64,000 nucleotides of DNA from Ampelomyces quisqualis (lineage: Eukaryota > Ascomycota > Dothideomycetes > Pleosporales > Phaeosphaeriaceae): NCBI GenBank assembly GCA_018398575.1, contig JAGTXZ010000014.1:2418001-2482000 (forward strand), given 5' to 3'. The notes beneath the pieces were generated by a model that was given only the letters and a program-made list of their open reading frames with translations, ran no database searches and was not told the DNA's origin. Each line of letters opens with the position of its first letter. Position 1 is the first letter of the stretch. Position numbers and translations under genes: made by a program. Positions 62,746 to 64,000 of the stretch are shown here, piece after piece.

Positions 62746-63380
62746 GATGTTTTCTGATGGATGTAGAGAGTGACGATAAAATGTTCCGCGATGTGATGTG
62801 ACGAGGGGTTGTTATGTACAACGAGTAAGACGGGTACCAGTACCGCTGTGAGTGCAGGCGCGTGTCCCGATTCGGCGAGAGAACAAACACGTGATAGCGC
62901 GTTCATCAGCTTTGCTCTGGTTACTTTTATCGAACCAACATTACTAGCACCATGATAGAAAAACATCGTGATCACATTTGTATTAAGTTGTGTTGGAAAT
63001 GCCATATGGTAGTCCTAGCCCACTAATGCAACCATATCGAGCTGCCCTGAACCGCCGGACAGCATCTCTAGCTTTTGACATGGCAATGAGATGGTGTCCG
63101 CCAGAGAAAATCCGTGAACCATGCTCGCATACCATAGCCAACCATATCATGAACTCCGATGCTCCATTGAGCCATTTGTAACAAAGGAAAAAAAAGAAAA
63201 CGTCACTTACGCTACACGAAATGTGCTCATCCAGTCTTGTGCGCGTGAAGAACCATACAAGACATTGTACCAACGGATCGGTACCAGACAGTATGTAGCG
63301 TTGATGGAAGCGGCGTGATGTACCAGACGTATGCGTCCTGAAAGCTCGAAAACGGTAATGCTGGGAGGGTCGCCGAAGAC
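62746..63380. other. Intergenic, 635 bp
   Basis: Upstream of the 2EXR gene and 3' of the partial gene at the right edge. No supported gene. Confidence 0.55.
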
Positions 63381-64000
63381 CTACTTCTGCGGCTTCTTGA
63401 TGGAGCCCTTGGCGGAGACGCGACCGGGAGTTCCCTTGGATCTAGGGGTCTTTGGAGTACGCGACTTCTTCGGCGACGGGGTCTTAGGAGCCTTGGTGGC
63501 CTTCTTGGGTGAAGTTGACTTGCCAGGGAGGTTAGGAAGAAACTCGATAGCCGGGACCATGAGAGTTTCTTTATCCGTGATCAGCTTGAGGATCACCTCG
63601 GTGATGTGGCGCACTTCATGAAGCGGGTGTTGCTTGTCTTTTGCCATGTAGTAATCCAGTTCACGGAGGACGCTGATTGGGGCTTCGAAGTTTTTGCCCT
63701 GCGAAGGAGCGAAATACTCGGCAGCCTGGTCTTCGGGGACACCAGATGCGACCTTGCGGGAGTACCCGTTGATACGATTCTCCTCAGACTTCTTGAAGTT
63801 GATGTCGTAAGTTGTCCCAGGGAACTGCTTCTCGATAATGTCGAACTGGTTGTAGATAAGTCTCAGCTTGATCAACTGCCACTGGTGCTTGTTGTAAGTT
63901 GCACGCTGGTAGTGCTTGCGACAGAACAGGGGCCAGTTTGTGATGTCGCGAGTGCAGGCCTTGTTTCGACCGAAGTGGTCCGAGATCACTTTGCGAGAGA
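63381..64000 (-). CDS. Conserved fungal protein with GRNKACTR and CRKHYQR motifs, 5' part cut by window edge
   Basis: The frame stays open to the right edge, so the true start is outside. The visible 200 residues begin near SDHFGRNKACTRDITNWPLF, continue CRKHYQRATYNKHQWQLIKL, and have a compact region ending in HEVRHITEVILKLITDKETL. The tail is Lys/Pro-rich with SPKK- and TPKTP-type repeats, ending in SIKKPQK. Such tails bind DNA or chromatin, so a nuclear role is plausible. The Cys/Arg/His spacing recalls a small zinc-binding module, but this was not confirmed. I recognise it only as a fungal conserved type and do not assign a function. Confidence 0.7.
   Translation of the reverse strand, partial: SRKVISDHFGRNKACTRDITNWPLFCRKHYQRATYNKHQWQLIKLRLIYNQFDIIEKQFPGTTYDINFKKSEENRINGYSRKVASGVPEDQAAEYFAPSQGKNFEAPISVLRELDYYMAKDKQHPLHEVRHITEVILKLITDKETLMVPAIEFLPNLPGKSTSPKKATKAPKTPSPKKSRTPKTPRSKGTPGRVSAKGSIKKPQK

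Noticed and set aside
22931..64000. tRNA or rRNA genes.
   Set aside because: Reading by eye for T-loop (GGTTCGAATCC-like) and paired arms found no convincing candidate; a covariance-model scan would be decisive.

Overview
The window looks like nuclear DNA of a filamentous ascomycete (Pezizomycotina, most likely a dothideomycete; the class is inference). Genes carry short GT-AG introns, mostly 47-93 bp. The gene set includes fungal families such as an RGT1-type Zn2Cys6 regulator, a copper-fist regulator, a Dsc2-like protein, an UstYa-type protein and a 2EXR protein. The first 22.9 kb show the signature of repeat-induced point mutation (RIP).

Region 1 (1 to about 22,930) is an AT-rich transposon graveyard with no intact gene. 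Gag-pol reading frames can be followed, but nearly every expected Gln codon (and some Trp codons) is TAG or TAA, as CpA-to-TpA mutation on both strands predicts. It holds a minus-strand LTR retrotransposon (A) nested in a plus-strand relative (B), a 3.7 kb unclassified decayed repeat, two further fragments of the same family (C and D) meeting tail to head in inverted orientation, and one complete 7.8 kb chromodomain-type Ty3/gypsy element (E) with 258 bp LTRs and a GTTAC target duplication. An inverted repeat flanks C, D and E; its right arm carries an expanded ATT microsatellite. Composition switches abruptly to balanced GC near 22,930.

Region 2 (about 23-42 kb) holds, in order: a large disordered nuclear-type protein (minus); an RGT1-like glucose regulator (minus) divergent from a copper-fist regulator (plus); a 4 kb stretch without a recognisable gene; a four-exon cytosolic Hsp70 of the SSA type (minus); a TMEM69/DUF3429 mitochondrial membrane protein (plus); and an EMI1-like twin CX9C protein (minus).

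Region 3 (42-64 kb) holds a 3,199-residue VPS13 lipid-transfer protein (plus), a PCL1-type cyclin with a long leader (plus), a Dsc2/UBAC2-like rhomboid-fold protein (minus), a frameshifted fragment of a zinc alcohol dehydrogenase (plus), a 74-residue secreted Gly-Tyr-repeat protein (minus), a probable ankyrin-like gene relic (minus), an UstYa-type gene (plus) convergent with a 2EXR gene (minus), and the 3' part of a conserved gene cut by the right edge (minus).

The host genes do not form one pathway; most are housekeeping or regulatory. The spliced models for RGT1, copper fist, Hsp70, DUF3429, VPS13, Dsc2, the small secreted protein and UstYa were built by hand from splice sites and frame; each sums to a whole number of codons. 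The least explained items are a roughly 2 kb possible extra reading frame behind pol in element E, the unclassified 9.2-12.9 kb repeat, and the relics in the 58-60 kb interval.
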